Notes under the pieces: generated by a model
What the model saw: only the letters and a program-made list of their open reading frames with translations
Database searches by the model: none
Told to the model about the DNA's origin: nothing
Translations under genes and position numbers: made by a program
NCBI RefSeq assembly: GCF_003010935.1
Contig: NZ_PGGN01000004.1
Coordinates: forward strand, 434,001-498,000
DNA length: 64,000 nucleotides
Origin: Phyllobacterium endophyticum
GTDB lineage: Bacteria > Pseudomonadota > Alphaproteobacteria > Rhizobiales > Rhizobiaceae
Direction of reading: 5' to 3'
In this document: piece after piece, positions 1 to 8,889 of the stretch
Layout of the letters: the number at the start of each line of letters is the position of its first letter
Numbering within the stretch: position 1 is the first letter of the stretch

Positions 1-1
1 C

Positions 2-1210
2 CGTGATACACTCGACTATACGGCTGCCCAAAATGGCAGCATGATCGATCTCGCCGCAGGAACTGCCTCCAGTGAGGAGATCGGTGAAGATACGTTCTCG
101 CCCTTCGAGGTTCTGCGGGCCGGGTCAGGACAGGACGACATCAAGGGCAGTGATGGCGCCGATGAAATTTACGGCAACGGCGGCAATGACCGTATCGATG
201 GCGCCAGCGGCGCAGACGTCGTGTCGGGCGGCGAGGGCGATGATCAGCTATCGGATGGGGCAGGGGCGGATACTGTAAGCGGAAACAATGGTGATGATAC
301 CGTCACCGCCGCCATGGACAGTGAAGTAGACACATATGATGGCGGTGCCGACATCGACACGCTGGACTATTCGGCTGCACTGATGGACGTGGTTGTCGAT
401 CTGGTCGCTGCAAATGCTAGCGGCACGGAAATTGGCGAGGACAGCATAGTTAATTTCGAAGTAATCAAGACAGGAGATGGTGACGATAAGATCACCGGCG
501 GTGCCGAAGATGAGACGCTGATAGCTTGCTGCGGTGATGATGTGGTTTCGGGCGGCGGCGGGGACGACATCCTCTGCGGTGGCGAAGGCCACGACGTGCT
601 AAGCGATGGCGAAGGCGCGGATGTCGTACTGGCTGGCGCAGGCGACGATTCCGTGCTCGCCGCGGCGGACGCCGCCAACGACAGATACGAGGGAGAGGAA
701 GGCTTCGACACCCTCGACTATTCGCAGGCTGCGCAGGGCGTGCTTGTCGACCTGAACACCGGCACGGCGACTGGATTCGACATCGGCCAAGATGTGATTT
801 CCGGTTTCGAACAGGTAGTCGGAAGCACTTCCAACGATCAGATAAATGTGGGTACGACCGCCATGATCCTGGAAGGCAATGGTGGCGCTGACACATTCCA
901 GTTCGCGATACCCGAAGGCAGTTCCAGCGCCGAGGTCATCCACCAAATCCTCGACTTCATGGTGGGGGATCGCATCGAGATGTCGAGATACGAGATATTC
1001 GAAGACGTCATCGATACGCTGGAAGACCGGTTCGAGGATACTTATGGGGAGGAAGCTGGCGCGCAACCGCTGCCTATCCGGGTTCGACATGAGGGAACGG
1101 ACGAACTTCAGAAGACACTGATCGAAGTCGATATGGACCGCGATGAACACTATGAAATGACGATTAATCTAACAGGCCATCACATGTTGATGGTCGTCGA
1201 AAATACTTGA
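2..1210 (+). CDS. RTX-type calcium-binding repeat protein (5' end outside window)
   Basis: The reading frame is open from base 2, upstream of the first ATG at 41, so the gene is truncated by the window edge and only about 402 C-terminal residues are seen. They contain many glycine/aspartate nonapeptides of the RTX type (for example GNGGNDRID, SGGEGDDQL, SGGGGDDIL, CGGEGHDVL), which bind calcium and fold as a beta roll. A motif DTLDY...VDL...IGED/IGQD recurs three times, at bases 5, 356 and 707, an exact 117-residue period. The last 120 residues lack repeats and probably carry the type I secretion signal. A secretion adaptor gene follows 33 bases downstream, so export by a type I system is likely. 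No catalytic domain is visible in this part. Confidence 0.85.
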   Translation, partial: RDTLDYTAAQNGSMIDLAAGTASSEEIGEDTFSPFEVLRAGSGQDDIKGSDGADEIYGNGGNDRIDGASGADVVSGGEGDDQLSDGAGADTVSGNNGDDTVTAAMDSEVDTYDGGADIDTLDYSAALMDVVVDLVAANASGTEIGEDSIVNFEVIKTGDGDDKITGGAEDETLIACCGDDVVSGGGGDDILCGGEGHDVLSDGEGADVVLAGAGDDSVLAAADAANDRYEGEEGFDTLDYSQAAQGVLVDLNTGTATGFDIGQDVISGFEQVVGSTSNDQINVGTTAMILEGNGGADTFQFAIPEGSSSAEVIHQILDFMVGDRIEMSRYEIFEDVIDTLEDRFEDTYGEEAGAQPLPIRVRHEGTDELQKTLIEVDMDRDEHYEMTINLTGHHMLMVVENT

Positions 1211-1243
1211 AGAACACCATCTGGATGTGAGCGGGAGTGAAAT

Positions 1244-2587
1244 ATGTTCGGCCGACAAAAACACAAAAACAATGCCAGCGGCTCTACAAGCCTGATCGAG
1301 GGCGACAATAGTTTTCCAGTTGGGCCGCGCGTCTTTGCGGGGATCACCCTCGGTATGCTTCTCTTTGTGGGAGCAGGAGGTTGGGCCGCAACGGCCCAGC
1401 TCACCGGGGCGATCATTGCTCCGGGAATGGTCAAGGTAGATCAGAACTTGAAATCAATTCAGCACCGGGATGGCGGCATCATCAGCGAGATCGCCGTCAG
1501 AGAGGGTGATTTTGTCACAAAGGGACAAGTTATGCTGCGGCTGGACGACGCCGAAACGCGCGCAGAACTTTCGATCGTTCGGACCCAACTTGTTGAGCTA
1601 ATGGCAAAACAGGCCCGGCTCATGGCGGAGCGCGATAATCGCGATTCAATAGAATTCTCGCCCGAACTGACGTCCAGGGTAAAGGATTTCCCACACGTCT
1701 TTTTCGGCGAGAACCGCATGTTTGATGGCAATCGGCAGAACCGCAAAAGCCAGAAGGAACAACTTACACTGGGTATCGATCAGCTCGGCGAGGAGATAAA
1801 AGGGCTGCAATCGCAGCGCGATGCCAAAATCGATGAGATTGCGCTGGTGACGACCGAACATGGCAAGATAAAGGGGCTGACAGACAAGCGGCTGATCGAA
1901 ACGTCACGCAAATATATCATTGATCGAGAAATGGCCAAGCTACTGGGCGAACGCGGCGAGGTGGAGGCCAATATTGCCAGGGCCAAGGCCCGCATGGGTG
2001 AAATCCGCCTGCAGATACTAGCCATTGACGAGACGGCACGGACGGAAGCACAACGCGAACTGAGTTCGATCGAACCGAAACTCTCAGAACTCAGGGAGCG
2101 GCGGGTGGCAATCGAAGACCGTCTGGCGCGCGCGGATATAAGAGCGCCGCTCTCCGGCACGGTCAACGAACTGTCTGTACATACGATTGGCGGCGTCATC
2201 ACGCCTGCCGAGAAGCTGGTCACGCTCGTTCCGGAAGACGCGGCACTGAAGATCGAGGCCAAGCTGGCGCCAACCGATATCGACCAGGTTTTCGTCGGCC
2301 AGCCGGCAAAGCTGCGTTTTTCGGCCTTCAACCAGCGCACAACACCTGAACTCTTTGGCCGTATTGCCTATGTCTCCGCCGCAACCAGCAGCGATCCCGC
2401 GACTGGTCAGGTATTCTACCTGGCGGACGTGGTTGTGCCGTCAGACGAACTTGAAAAGCTTGGAGGAAGTACGCTCCTGCCAGGCATGCCAGTAGAAGTC
2501 TTCGTTTCGACAGAACAGCGCACCGCCATGTCGTTCCTCTCCAAACCTCTGGCTGATCAATTCAACCGTGCATTCCGCGAGCAATAA
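1244..2587 (+). CDS. HlyD/PrsE-type membrane fusion protein of a type I secretion system
   Basis: This 447-residue protein has the classic adaptor layout: a short cytoplasmic N-terminus, one membrane helix (about residues 27-50), a first lipoyl/barrel half (GGIISEIAVREGDFVTKGQ), a long alpha-helical coiled coil (about 110-290), and a second barrel half with ADIRAPLSGTVNEL and a C-terminal beta barrel. It would bridge an inner-membrane ABC exporter and an outer-membrane TolC-like channel to secrete the RTX protein encoded just upstream. ATG 1244 has a GAGCGGGAG ribosome site. No ABC ATPase or TolC gene follows, so the exporter ATPase must lie upstream of the window or elsewhere. Confidence 0.92.
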   Translation: MFGRQKHKNNASGSTSLIEGDNSFPVGPRVFAGITLGMLLFVGAGGWAATAQLTGAIIAPGMVKVDQNLKSIQHRDGGIISEIAVREGDFVTKGQVMLRLDDAETRAELSIVRTQLVELMAKQARLMAERDNRDSIEFSPELTSRVKDFPHVFFGENRMFDGNRQNRKSQKEQLTLGIDQLGEEIKGLQSQRDAKIDEIALVTTEHGKIKGLTDKRLIETSRKYIIDREMAKLLGERGEVEANIARAKARMGEIRLQILAIDETARTEAQRELSSIEPKLSELRERRVAIEDRLARADIRAPLSGTVNELSVHTIGGVITPAEKLVTLVPEDAALKIEAKLAPTDIDQVFVGQPAKLRFSAFNQRTTPELFGRIAYVSAATSSDPATGQVFYLADVVVPSDELEKLGGSTLLPGMPVEVFVSTEQRTAMSFLSKPLADQFNRAFREQ

Positions 2588-2615
2588 CGCTCGTAATCCA
2601 ATACGAATTAATCTA

Positions 2616-2642
2616 TCGCGCCGGACAAATTCCCCGGCGCGA
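2616..2642 (+). terminator. Hairpin after the secretion adaptor gene
   Basis: CGCGCCGG (2617-2624) pairs with CCGGCGCG (2634-2641) around a 9-base loop, 30 bases after the adaptor stop. A pyrimidine-rich stretch with TTTT follows. It is probably a rho-independent terminator that separates the secretion genes from the regulator downstream. Confidence 0.6.
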
Positions 2643-2858
2643 CTTCCTTCGTTTTGATATTGACTTAGAAGCTGAAGTCGTGCCCCATGTTGCGCTTCCA
2701 AGATCGGTCACGAGGATATACCAGTTCGGCCTCTATTTTTATGGCTATCCCCGAATTTAGACCTTCAACGGGACGTTAACCTCGCTGTGCGATGAAGGCA
2801 CGTCGGGTTTACTCATCGTACGACAGGAAAACCGGTTTCCGTTGTCAGGAGGATAGAT

Positions 2859-4034
2859 TTGCCAGACGCCAGAAAAGGCAAACAGCTGTCACAACCGCTC
2901 GCGTCACCGGATGATACAGGAGGCGATGCCCCGCCAGTGCATGGAGAACGACGCCGTTGGCCCCGGTCCGCAAGACCTGTCGAGGATGCGGTTGCGGCCA
3001 CGTTCCCCGCCCTCCAACCCTTGAAATTCACCACCCGCGATTTGCCCCCTAGCGATCAGTTTGCCGCTTGGCAGACGTATTTGGCGCCGCTCGTCGACAT
3101 CAAATTGCCGGAAGGTGCCGGTACGGAGAGCGGGTTTCCCGCGGATCATACAGCTTGGAATCTTGGCAGCATGCTTGTCGTGCAGCAGGACGCCCCCGCC
3201 CACAGTTATCTAAGATCATCCGCAAGACTGCGGTCCAATACAATTGACCATTGGCACGTCGTCGTGCTGCGCTCCGGCCGGACATGGACGGAAGTGGACG
3301 GACTTGTTTGCGAGGGAGAACCGGGCAAAGTCGAGTTCAGATCGCTCGGGTACCCATTTCGAGGCCGCACGACCGACGCAAAAAGTATGTCTGTATTCCT
3401 GCCACGCGAGTTGTTTACTGAAATCGGCAAAGATATAAAGAACAACACGAGCATATCCGGAAACTATACCAAGTTGCTGATCGAATACCTCGACAGTATC
3501 GAAACCAATCTTGCCAGTCTGACCGCGAAGGATCTTCCTCAGATAGTGCAGACGACGAGGGATATGATCATTACTTGCGTCTCATCATCCACCGACACAT
3601 CCGGTACAACTGAAACGCAGGGCAATCTGGCGCTTATGGAGCGAGTTCGCCGCCACGTGCAGCGAAATCTGAATTCACCCGATCTCACACCGGATACGCT
3701 GTGCCGCGAACTTGGGATTTCGCGGACACGGCTTTACCAGTTGTTCGAGCCAAGCGGCGGTGTTCTTCACTACATACAAAAGCGGCGCCTCTTGTCGGCG
3801 CACGCGGCACTTAGCAATTCGGCCAACCGGCAGCAGATCATCGAAATAGCGGCCGCCGTAGGCTACACGTCCGCAGCCCATTTCAGTCGGGCATTCAGCA
3901 AGGAATTCGGCTACAGCCCGCGCGAGGCGCGCAGCGTTGCGGTGCCGCCATATTTTGCGCATGCTGTTTCACCGGCGGAAATCGGCGAGACCGGACATTC
4001 TTTCGACGAGTGGCTTAAATCGCTCGGCCATTGA
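2859..4034 (+). CDS. cuxR: AraC-family regulator resembling the c-di-GMP-responsive activator CuxR
   Basis: The start is TTG 2859, chosen because AGGAGG lies 6 bases upstream; no ATG in frame is as well placed. The 391-residue product has a disordered N-terminus (1-50), a cupin-like sensory domain (about 55-220) and a C-terminal double helix-turn-helix (about 262-358, with GYTSAAHFSRAFSKEFGYSP). An RxxxR pattern, RSSAR (R119/R123), followed by R125, sits in the sensory domain and resembles the PilZ c-di-GMP signature. In Sinorhizobium meliloti the AraC-like c-di-GMP receptor CuxR is encoded directly upstream of uxs1 and activates that polysaccharide operon. The same gene order here supports the assignment. 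Ligand binding is inferred, not shown. Confidence 0.72.
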   Translation: MPDARKGKQLSQPLASPDDTGGDAPPVHGERRRWPRSARPVEDAVAATFPALQPLKFTTRDLPPSDQFAAWQTYLAPLVDIKLPEGAGTESGFPADHTAWNLGSMLVVQQDAPAHSYLRSSARLRSNTIDHWHVVVLRSGRTWTEVDGLVCEGEPGKVEFRSLGYPFRGRTTDAKSMSVFLPRELFTEIGKDIKNNTSISGNYTKLLIEYLDSIETNLASLTAKDLPQIVQTTRDMIITCVSSSTDTSGTTETQGNLALMERVRRHVQRNLNSPDLTPDTLCRELGISRTRLYQLFEPSGGVLHYIQKRRLLSAHAALSNSANRQQIIEIAAAVGYTSAAHFSRAFSKEFGYSPREARSVAVPPYFAHAVSPAEIGETGHSFDEWLKSLGH

Positions 4035-4356
4035 GGGTGAACGGAACGCCGGCATTCCCACGCGTATCCGCAACAATCCAGAATATCGTCTGAGCCCCGT
4101 AGCCGCCGCAACGGGCGAGGGCAGCGACGCCCGCCATATTCTGCCGATACGCGTTTTTTCTATCAAACTCCGGCTGTGCAGCCCAAATATGGACGGAGCG
4201 GCAAGTTCCCGGATGCGCATCTAACGACAGTCCAAGGGCAAGAAAGTATACCAAAAACAAGAACGACGACGGCGTCAAAACAAATTCGACGGTTCGGATT
4301 GAAGAAAAACGGACGCCGCCGATCGAAAAGAAAAACAAGTTTTTGGGGTCAGATCA
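4035..4356 (+). promoter_or_regulatory. Intergenic region upstream of the polysaccharide operon
   Basis: These 322 bases hold no convincing gene: short open frames on both strands lack ribosome sites and recognisable products. It is the only sizeable gap before the six-gene operon, so it should contain the operon promoter and the activator site of the CuxR-like protein. I could not pick out an operator. A GGAAC at 4041-4045 is not followed by CGTT at the right distance. The last part is A-rich, and GGGG at 4346-4349 is the best ribosome site for ATG 4357. Confidence 0.45.
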
Positions 4357-5406
4357 ATGAAAACAATGCGCCCGCTATCTTCCCGTCCAAATGTGAACGC
4401 ACTCTTCGGTGATGTGCGAGTGGTCCGCTCAAAACAACGGCCGCGCCATGTTCTCGTAACCGGCGGCGCTGGTTTTCTCGGGTCGCATCTTTGCGAACGG
4501 CTTCTCAAGGCCGGCCACACTGTTATCTGCGTCGATAATTTTTCGACGGGGCTCGAGCGCAACATTCGTCATCTGCGCAATTTCGATCGCTTTAGTGTTT
4601 TGAAGCATGACGTGGTCGATCCGATCGATATCGAAGTTGACGAGATCTACAATCTTGCTTGCCCGGCATCGCCTCCGCATTACCAGGCAGATCCGGTACA
4701 CACGATGAAGACGTGCGTTCTGGGAGCGCTCAATCTGCTGGAGTTGGCGGCGCGCACCGGAGCACGCATTTTCCAGGCGTCGACATCCGAAATATACGGC
4801 GATCCACTGGTTCACCCACAGGTCGAGGGATATTGGGGTAACGTCAACTCATTCGGCCCACGTTCCTGCTATGACGAAGGCAAGCGTAGCGCCGAAACGC
4901 TGTTCTTCGATTTCAACAAGAAGCATCACGTCGAGATCAAGGTAGCGCGGATATTCAATACGTATGGACCGCATATGCGTCCCGATGATGGCCGGGTCGT
5001 CTCCAACTTCATCGTGCAGGCGTTAAAGGGCCAGGACATTACCATTTATGGTGATGGCTCGCAGACACGCTCGTTCTGCTTTGTTAACGATCTCATTGAT
5101 GGGTTCCAGCAATTAATGGCAACCGAGCCATCGTTCACCGGACCGGTCAATCTCGGAAATCCGGTTGAATTTACCATTCTTGAACTTGCAGAGATGGTAA
5201 TCCAGATGACAGGCTCCCGTTCGAAGACCATTCGCAATCCTTTGCCGACAGATGATCCGCGCCAGCGCCGCCCAGACATTTCTCTGGCTCAGCGTGAGTT
5301 GGGGTGGCAGCCCATGGTGCCACTCGCCACCGGCCTTGAAAAGACGATCCATTACTTCGACCGACTTCTCTCCGAGGAAGCACATGAACTTGCGGAGATT
5401 GCATAA
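4357..5406 (+). CDS. uxs1: UDP-xylose synthase (UDP-glucuronate decarboxylase)
   Basis: This 349-residue extended short-chain dehydrogenase converts UDP-glucuronate to UDP-xylose and CO2 with bound NAD. The sequence shows the Rossmann motif GGAGFLGS (36-43), STSE (142-145) with the catalytic Ser/Glu, and the Tyr/Lys pair in YDEGK (Y172, K176). The stretch [10 protein letters not shown] is typical of the Uxs family. It opens an operon whose genes overlap by 1-4 bases, and the next gene would epimerise its product. The first 25 residues are an extension before the Rossmann fold. A dTDP-glucose dehydratase is less likely given this motif set. Confidence 0.88.
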   Translation: MKTMRPLSSRPNVNALFGDVRVVRSKQRPRHVLVTGGAGFLGSHLCERLLKAGHTVICVDNFSTGLERNIRHLRNFDRFSVLKHDVVDPIDIEVDEIYNLACPASPPHYQADPVHTMKTCVLGALNLLELAARTGARIFQASTSEIYGDPLVHPQVEGYWGNVNSFGPRSCYDEGKRSAETLFFDFNKKHHVEIKVARIFNTYGPHMRPDDGRVVSNFIVQALKGQDITIYGDGSQTRSFCFVNDLIDGFQQLMATEPSFTGPVNLGNPVEFTILELAEMVIQMTGSRSKTIRNPLPTDDPRQRRPDISLAQRELGWQPMVPLATGLEKTIHYFDRLLSEEAHELAEIA

Positions 5407-6392
5407 TGTCTCCGCGCAGAGTTCTCGTTGCGGGCGGTGCCGGCTATATCGGTAGTCATACCGCCAAGCTGTTGCACGCGAACGGCCTTGAGCCGATCGT
5501 CTTTGATAATCTGGTTACCGGAAATCATTCGTCAGTGCGCTGGGGACCGTTCGTGCACGGCGACATCCTCGACACGAGCAGCCTAGCCCGGACACTCGCA
5601 CAGTATGAGCCGGATGCAGTAGTGCACTTTGCAGCATCGGCCTATGTTGGCGAGTCCGTAGAGGACCCTGCGAAATACTATCGCAACAACGTGGCCGGGA
5701 CGCTGTCCCTTCTGGATGCCTGCCGCCACGCAGCAATCGACAAGGTTATCTTCTCGTCGAGCTGTGCCACATATGGTGTGCCGGACGTACTGCCTATCAC
5801 CGAGGATACACCTCAGCGACCGATTAATCCGTACGGTAGGACCAAGCTGATTGCGGAGCAAATTCTCCAGGACTATGCAGCGGCCTATGCACTGAGGTAC
5901 GTGGCACTGCGGTATTTCAATGCCTGTGGTGCCGATCCTGAAGGGGAACTCGGCGAGTGGCACGAGCCCGAAACGCATCTGATCCCGCGAGCACTGCTCG
6001 CTGCGGGAGGATCGATCGGGCACCTGAGTGTTTACGGTGACGATTATGCCACTGATGATGGCACCTGCGTTCGCGATTACATTCATGTGACGGACCTCGC
6101 ACGTGCACATGTGCAGGCGTTGGATCATCTCCTTGCCGGGGGCGAAAACCTCGCCGTCAATCTCGGAACGGGCCGCGGCTCTTCGATAGGGGAAATCATC
6201 GAAACAATTGGGCGCGTTACGAAACGCGAAGTGCCTGTCGAAATGCACCCCAGGCGCGCCGGCGATCCGCCAGCGCTCTATGCGGACCCGACCTTTGCTC
6301 GCAGCGCGCTTGGGTTTGCACCTGAATATTCCGATCTGGAAACGATTGTCCGCACCGCCGCTCCATTCTTTGGACTGGAGTCACGGGCATGA
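5406..6392 (+). CDS. uxe1: UDP-xylose 4-epimerase (GalE-like)
   Basis: This 328-residue GalE-family epimerase has the NAD-binding motif GGAGYIGS (10-17), SSSCATYG around 117-124 and the catalytic Tyr/Lys in NPYGRTK (Y143, K147). Alone it would be called UDP-glucose 4-epimerase. Its ATG overlaps the stop of the UDP-xylose synthase gene and it lies behind a CuxR-like regulator, as Uxe1 does in S. meliloti, so interconversion of UDP-xylose and UDP-arabinose is the better prediction. The substrate preference (pentose versus hexose) is inferred from context. Confidence 0.8.
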   Translation: MSPRRVLVAGGAGYIGSHTAKLLHANGLEPIVFDNLVTGNHSSVRWGPFVHGDILDTSSLARTLAQYEPDAVVHFAASAYVGESVEDPAKYYRNNVAGTLSLLDACRHAAIDKVIFSSSCATYGVPDVLPITEDTPQRPINPYGRTKLIAEQILQDYAAAYALRYVALRYFNACGADPEGELGEWHEPETHLIPRALLAAGGSIGHLSVYGDDYATDDGTCVRDYIHVTDLARAHVQALDHLLAGGENLAVNLGTGRGSSIGEIIETIGRVTKREVPVEMHPRRAGDPPALYADPTFARSALGFAPEYSDLETIVRTAAPFFGLESRA

Positions 6393-8257
6393 GCGAAATA
6401 CAAGAAAGTAGCGTAGAGCAGGAGCCATTTCTGGTACCGGTTCTGACGGGATCCAGGAAGACGGAATACCTCGTTGGTGCAGCGATCTGGCTGGCCTTCC
6501 TCGTCTATTTCTGGTCTTGGTGGCTGCAGCCGGAGCACTATATCGGCTTTTGGGGCTTCGTCTCCGTTACTGCCATTCTCGCTTGGGTAACACTGTTGCC
6601 AGGCTACTTCATGGCCATTTTCTATCGTGCGAGGAAGCCGAACGGAGCGCTCAGGTTGCCAGCCGGTAGCCGGGTCGCCATGGTTGTGACGAAAGCGCCC
6701 TCTGAACCTTTTTCCATAGTGGCAACAACCCTGAAGGCGATGCTAGCCCAGGAGTTCCCCCATGACGTGTGGCTTGCGGACGAAGATCCGACACTCGAAA
6801 CACTGAGATGGTGCAAGCAGCACGGCGTTTTCGTTTCCACGCGAAAGAACCGACCGGACTATCATCTATCCACCTGGCCACGCCGCACGCGCTGCAAGGA
6901 AGGCAATCTCGCGTTTTTCTACGATCACTACGGCTATGACAGGTATGATTTCGTTGTGCAGCTAGACGCCGATCATGTCCCCGAGGCGGGATATCTCATC
7001 GAGATGCTGCGCCCGTTTGCCGATCCTGGTGTTGGCTACGTATCGGCACCGAGCATTTGCGATCAAAATGCTTCGAAAAGCTGGTCCGCACGGGGAAGAC
7101 TCTATGCCGAAGCTAACATGCATGGCTCGCTTCAGGCGGGCTACACCGGAGGCCTGGCCCCACTTTGCATCGGATCGCATTACGCCGTGCGGACGGCTGC
7201 ACTCAAGCAAATTGGGGGCCTTGGGCCGGAACTAGCCGAAGATCACTCCACGACCTTGATCATGAGCGCTTATGGCTGGCGCGGTGTGCATGCGCTTGAC
7301 GCCATTGCCCATGGAGACGGCCCGAGCACATTCGCCGATCTTGTTACACAGGAATTCCAGTGGTCTCGCAGCTTAGTCATGCTGCTCCTGCAGTATTCGC
7401 CAATCTACGTCCCGCGCCTGTCATTGAAGCTGAAATTCTCGTTTCTGTTTGCTCAGCTTTGGTATCCGCTTTTTGCCTTCTTCATGGCACTGATGTTCGC
7501 AATGCCGATCTTGGCTCTCCTTAGCAAACAAAACTTTGTAGCCGTGACCTATGTAGATTTTCTTGCTCACTTCACGCCGCTCTACATTGCATTGATGGTA
7601 TTGGTCTATCGTTGGCGCGCCACCGGCTCGTTTCGGCCGTTCGATTCAAAAATCCTGTGCTGGGAAACGATGTTTTTTCTATTTGCACGTTGGCCGTGGG
7701 CGCTGGTGGGAACCGTTGCTGCTGTCCGCGACTGGATCACGGGTTCACACGTCGATTTTCGCATTACACCTAAAGGTGCGTCCGAAGTCGATCCGTTACC
7801 TTCGCGGGTTCTCATGCCCTATGGGCTTCTGTCGATAGCGTCCGTTCTGCCAGTTTTACTGGTGCAGGATGCGGGGGAAACACGCGGGTTCTATATCTTC
7901 GCGATCGTCAATGCTGTGCTCTATACGCTCCTGTTTCTGACCATTGTCGTCCAGCATGCAAGAGAGAATATCGTTAGATTCCGGACAAGGACCTATCGTC
8001 CGGCTATGGCCGCGAGCCTCCTCGCTCTCATCGTCCTGCCAGGATTTGCAACTTTTGAACGCGGGAAAGAAGGACTGGATTCACTCGCGTGGGGTGCAGG
8101 CAGATTGCAACTCTACGAGACGAGGTACGCAGTGTCAGGCGCCGGAATCGGGAGCGGAGAGCTGCGGAGCCTGACATTCAAGCCACGGTGGCTGCCAGTA
8201 GCGCCTACCAACAACTTCTCACAAGAAGAAGGGCTCGAGGAGAGCGACACAAAATGA
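6389..8257 (+). CDS. Processive family-2 glycosyltransferase (cellulose-synthase-like)
   Basis: This 622-residue membrane protein has two N-terminal helices (about 28-80), a cytoplasmic GT-A catalytic domain (about 95-335) and several C-terminal helices (about 340-560). The catalytic motifs are visible: LADED (129-133), the metal-binding DAD (193-195), ED (284-285) as probable catalytic base, and QEFQW (321-325) in place of the usual Q-x-x-R-W of cellulose and hyaluronan synthases. Such enzymes polymerise a sugar nucleotide and extrude the chain through their own channel. Its start overlaps the epimerase stop (ATGA), so UDP-arabinose or UDP-xylose is a plausible donor. No PilZ domain is present; c-di-GMP control would be through the upstream regulator. 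Confidence 0.85.
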   Translation: MSEIQESSVEQEPFLVPVLTGSRKTEYLVGAAIWLAFLVYFWSWWLQPEHYIGFWGFVSVTAILAWVTLLPGYFMAIFYRARKPNGALRLPAGSRVAMVVTKAPSEPFSIVATTLKAMLAQEFPHDVWLADEDPTLETLRWCKQHGVFVSTRKNRPDYHLSTWPRRTRCKEGNLAFFYDHYGYDRYDFVVQLDADHVPEAGYLIEMLRPFADPGVGYVSAPSICDQNASKSWSARGRLYAEANMHGSLQAGYTGGLAPLCIGSHYAVRTAALKQIGGLGPELAEDHSTTLIMSAYGWRGVHALDAIAHGDGPSTFADLVTQEFQWSRSLVMLLLQYSPIYVPRLSLKLKFSFLFAQLWYPLFAFFMALMFAMPILALLSKQNFVAVTYVDFLAHFTPLYIALMVLVYRWRATGSFRPFDSKILCWETMFFLFARWPWALVGTVAAVRDWITGSHVDFRITPKGASEVDPLPSRVLMPYGLLSIASVLPVLLVQDAGETRGFYIFAIVNAVLYTLLFLTIVVQHARENIVRFRTRTYRPAMAASLLALIVLPGFATFERGKEGLDSLAWGAGRLQLYETRYAVSGAGIGSGELRSLTFKPRWLPVAPTNNFSQEEGLEESDTK

Positions 8258-8889
8258 AACTAAGAACAATACTAACTAACCAATTTGAGCGCCGGGGAGC
8301 TACGCAAGGAAACATTCAGCCAAGGCTGAGCGCCAAAGGATTACGCCGTGCCGTTCTCGTGTCGCTCTGTCTGCCGGCTTTCGCCTTCATTCATGGCGCT
8401 TATGCCGAGGAGAGTGCCGTTCCGTCGGCGGATGCAAAGCCAATGACAGGTGTTGAGCTTTACATGCTGTACCGCGACAGGTCGTGGGCTTGGGCCGACG
8501 GTGCCGGCCGCTTTGACGATGCTGGACGTCGTTTCACGGCAAGCACCGGTGCAGGAGATACAACCGCATGGGCACAAGGCCGGTGGGTGGTAACCGACGA
8601 CGGCCGCCTATGCCTCAATGCCGAATGGCACACCGTTTCCGGGGTTCATCCCAATACAATCTGTTTCAGCCATAAGCGCGCTGGTGAAACCATCTATCAA
8701 AAGAAGGAGCCGTCCGGCTCCTGGTACATCTTCCGGCATGCCGTGCCGGCTGAAACTGACGAGTTCAAAAAGCTCGTGAAGGAAAATCTTGTGTCTGCGG
8801 ACATAGGAACAATCAAATCCGATCTTCAAAATCAAAAAAGACTAGCAGGCAACACGTTGACGAATGCTAGCAGGAGGACAAGACCATGA
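8254..8889 (+). CDS. DUF995 family exported protein (first copy)
   Basis: ATG 8254 overlaps the glycosyltransferase stop (ATGA) and has GAGGAG upstream; the frame stays open further upstream, but that part overlaps the glycosyltransferase gene. The 211-residue product has a basic N-terminus, a hydrophobic segment ending GAYAEE (about 33-53) that looks like a signal peptide or anchor, then a compact domain with SWAWADGAGRF, GRWVVTDDGRLC, CFSHKRAG and YQKKEP. The second copy, two genes downstream, shares these signatures, including the two cysteines (LC and CFSH). DUF995 proteins are known from rhizobia without an assigned activity. Position suggests a periplasmic or envelope role in making or exporting the polysaccharide. 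Confidence 0.82.
   Translation: MKLRTILTNQFERRGATQGNIQPRLSAKGLRRAVLVSLCLPAFAFIHGAYAEESAVPSADAKPMTGVELYMLYRDRSWAWADGAGRFDDAGRRFTASTGAGDTTAWAQGRWVVTDDGRLCLNAEWHTVSGVHPNTICFSHKRAGETIYQKKEPSGSWYIFRHAVPAETDEFKKLVKENLVSADIGTIKSDLQNQKRLAGNTLTNASRRTRP

Noticed and set aside
599-1150. 183-codon open frame on the minus strand inside the RTX gene
   Set aside because: The RTX frame is clearly coding by its repeats; the antisense frame has no motif or ribosome site and arises from codon bias.
4041-4066. GGAAC upstream of uxs1 as an EcfG promoter
   Set aside because: No CGTT follows at 16-17 bases.
5406-6392. Plain UDP-glucose 4-epimerase (galE) call
   Set aside because: Sequence alone allows it, but coupling to UDP-xylose synthase behind a CuxR-like regulator favours a UDP-xylose 4-epimerase.
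8089-8253. Upstream extension of the first DUF995 gene to an ATG at 8089
   Set aside because: It lies wholly within the glycosyltransferase gene; ATG 8254 has a ribosome site and gives a proper signal sequence with an ATGA overlap.
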